A program made the translations under genes and the position numbers. From Paracamarosporium sp. OC-R06-R3 (taxonomy: Eukaryota > Ascomycota > Dothideomycetes > Pleosporales > Didymosphaeriaceae): DNA of 52,719 bases. The stretch's first letter is position 1; each line of letters starts with the position of its first letter. This document shows positions 50,640-52,719 of this stretch, one piece after another. The notes under the pieces are model-generated. The model made no database searches and was not told where the DNA came from. It worked only from the letters and a program-made list of their open reading frames with translations. The DNA lies in NCBI GenBank assembly GCA_019828545.1, contig JACVRA010000312.1, positions 1 through 52,719 of the forward strand, in the 5' to 3' direction.

Positions 50640-52719
50640 GACCCTTCTCTTACACAATCCATAGCTCCACCGGATCGAAGTTTTCACACCTCACAAGAAC
50701 AACACACATGCTATTTTCCGCTTTATCTTTTCAACACCACATGAAATTCATCCGGTCCCTGTTTAGTAAAATCTTTTTCCTCCCACATGACCCATGACGA
50801 CTGATTTTACACCCCGCACGAACACCACATATCTTGTATCGAACTTGTTTTTCTCTCTCTCTCCACGTATGTGACCTCACATTCTGTTTTAGTCGCATTC
50901 TTGAGGCAGTGTGAAGAAAGAAGAAAAGACGGGTAATGTAAGGGCTTTTTATAGAGAATGTGCCAATTAGTGCCAAATCCTACCAAGTAGGTCCAAAAGA
51001 GAACACTTACGTTCTTCTTAGCTCGAATGCTGGACGTTAGGGAGTCATCGGAATCACCATCTTCCTCTTGACGCTTGCGCTTGCGCTCCAGCGCCTTATT
51101 GGACCTACTACGGCCAATAAGCAGCACGCCGGACTCAGCGGAATCAAGATCGTCGAATTCGATGGCACCGGAGTGGGCTTGGAACTTGTCGGTGAAGCTG
51201 ACCGAACCACTACACAAGTTAGCTCACATACCGCCAAATGGTGCCAAATAGTCCCATATGGGGGACTTACGAGTCCAAATCCGCCATGATGCGCTCAGCA
51301 ATCTCCATCACCTCCTTGTTGGCCCTGTTGCGAAGATTGCGGCACTTCTTCTTCGCTTCGGACTCGTCAAAGGGCGAAGGAGGGAGGCCCGACGTCTCTG
51401 CCTGTCTTAACGCACGGTTTTCCCACATGTCACATTTGGGGCAATGGTGTTTTAACACCACACAAGAACAACACACATATCTTTTTTGTTATCGTCGTCT
51501 TTTTATCCCAACATCTAGTGCTGTTCTTCCGTTTTTAGTCAAACTCTCACAGAATTGTGAGCAAGGGAGAACATGTGAAAGGAGAGTGGTTTTTGTAGGA
51601 GAACGCTTCTCCCTCCCATACTGTGCCAGTAACTGCCATTTTTGAAGTGCTCTCCCAGCGCAAACCATAACTCGACTGGATCATAGGTTTTACACCGCAC
51701 AACCCATATTGAAACTCGGACAAGTTTTTATACCGCACAAGAACAACACGTATACATTCTGTTGTTGTTGCCGCTGTCCTCGTTTTGTCCCCACCTGTGA
51801 TGTCGGCCTCTCGTTTTAACCATTCCTCGTAGCAGTGTGAGGAAGGAAGAAAGGCTGGCTAGAAGAGGGTTTATATGGTAGAACTCTGCTTCTTCCGATA
51901 ATGCATACGTCTCTGGTGTTCTTGACGCACGCTCTTCTCGCAAAACCCATCGTCAGAATAGAGTTTGGTTTTGGACAGCGCAGGAACGAGACATCTGATC
52001 GGTTCGGTGTCGGTTTTTATGTCTACATACATCCTCTCGTACTTTATTTTAGTCAACCCCCCATATCAGTGTGAAGAAGGAGGAAAGTCCGACTGGAGGA
52101 GGGTTTATATAGAAGAGCTCTTCATCCTCTCATGTAGGAACAGGATAGTGATTCCTTCTCGTACACAACGTTGTCTGGTTTGGGCGGATATTTGGGAGCT
52201 CAGAAGAATGAGAGGCCAGTACTGTGACTTTTTGTCTCCACCTGAAATCCATCTTCTTCGATTTGGGTTAGATTTTTATCGTTTTCTTTCGTCAAAGTAA
52301 CATGATCTTCTCGCACACACCATGAATAAGCTAATGGCGCGTTTGGAGCTCACAAGAACGGGACACGTGTCCAAATCGCGGTTAGTGTTTTGATCTCCAC
52401 ATGCGATGTTTGAACCTCGTTTTTAGTCAGCTTCACGCAGAAGTATGGTGAAGGAATGAGTGGTTAAAGTTGTGTTTTCATGTAGAATAGCCATGCGTTC
52501 CTCACATCCAATCGGTGCAATATCCTCCCGTACACTCCATACAATTATTGCCTAATGACTTTGGAGCTCGCAAGCACGAGATATTGGATGATGCTGCTCG
52601 TATTTTCGTCTCCACATACATAAGTTCGTATTCCATTTCAGTCAACCTCTCATAATATGTGGTAAAGGATGATGGTGTGGAAGAGGGGGTGTTCGTACGC
52701 AGTACGGATCAGATAAGGA
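50640..52719. repeat. Diverged tandem repeat array, open at the right edge
   Basis: A unit of roughly 150-280 bp recurs. Landmarks in order are a block like GGAGCTCACAAGAACGGGACA, a TTTTTAT...CTCCACAT block, TCGTTTTAGTCAACC, CAGTGTGAAGAAGGA and GGTTTATATAGAAGAG. The ACAAGAAC-type block is seen near 50696, 50818, 51463, 51739, 51981, 52201, 52350 and 52569. Copies are far from identical. They share direction, and the last one is cut by the window edge. A two-exon gene (51011-51428) lies between copies. Confidence 0.6.
51011..51428 (-). CDS. Small basic protein gene inside the repeat array (3' end unresolved)
   Basis: Exon 51428-51271 (ATG, MWENRALRQAETSGLPPSPF) joins in phase across a 61-nt intron (GTAAGT donor, GAGCTAAC branch, GTGTAG acceptor) to exon 51209-51011. 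This gives 119 residues up to a second GTAAGT donor at 51010. The protein has a basic helix (KKKCRNLRNRANKEVMEIAE), a middle part (FTDKFQAHSGAIEFDDLDSA) and a bipartite basic stretch KALERKRKRQEEDGDSDDS like a nuclear localisation signal. No final exon with a stop could be fixed; if the second intron is not removed the frame ends at 50807. Family unknown. Two good donors and a branch site argue that it is or was a real gene. Confidence 0.45.

Overview
The window looks like nuclear DNA of a filamentous ascomycete. The evidence is many short introns (about 48-75 nt) with GTAAGT/GTACGT/GTATGT donors and CTAAC-type branch sites, together with fungus-specific families: a Zn2Cys6 regulator, a HET protein, a NACHT-ankyrin STAND protein and a chimeric-type terpene cyclase. 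A Dothideomycete (Pleosporales-like) source is my inference and was not tested. Exon joins were worked out by hand from splice motifs, reading phase and family resemblance.

Region by region. 1-4.1 kb is accessory: the 3' end of a Fot1/pogo-like transposase, a compact cyclase-only terpene synthase on the minus strand, and an unidentified gene broken into many frames. 5.2-20.4 kb is a sparse mixture: two small conserved-looking unknowns, a Zn2Cys6 regulator, a six-cysteine secreted protein, an RRM-like gene with an apparent frameshift, a RING-H2 protein, a secreted aspartic-protease-like protein and an AIF/FSP1-type oxidoreductase. 22-25 kb holds the divergent ribosome-biogenesis pair NIP7/NOC3. 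25.3-27.7 kb holds a membrane protein with a ricin-type lectin head and a probable secreted protein. 29.2-37.5 kb holds ribosomal protein uL16, a seven-exon secreted tyrosinase, an ERGIC-53/VIP36-type cargo lectin and TIM13. 38.4-45.5 kb is an apparently dead allorecognition-type locus: a NACHT-ankyrin gene with an in-frame stop, an altered Walker A motif, a 12-G frameshift and a further 3' frameshift, followed by a HET gene with an in-frame TAG. Both have a similar 26-nt element about 300 bp upstream of their start. 46.1-49.2 kb is a divergent mitochondrial pair, a NUC1/EndoG nuclease and a TCD1-type E1-like tRNA-modification enzyme. 49.5-52.7 kb is repeat country: a degenerate ORF of unknown, mobile-element-like character and a diverged tandem array that runs off the right edge with a small two-exon gene inside it.

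Housekeeping genes (NIP7, NOC3, uL16, TIM13, NUC1, TCD1, cargo lectin) have intact reading frames across their introns. The broken genes cluster at the left end, in the 38-45 kb block and at the right end. That pattern fits islands of accessory, mutation-prone DNA within a conserved chromosome arm.
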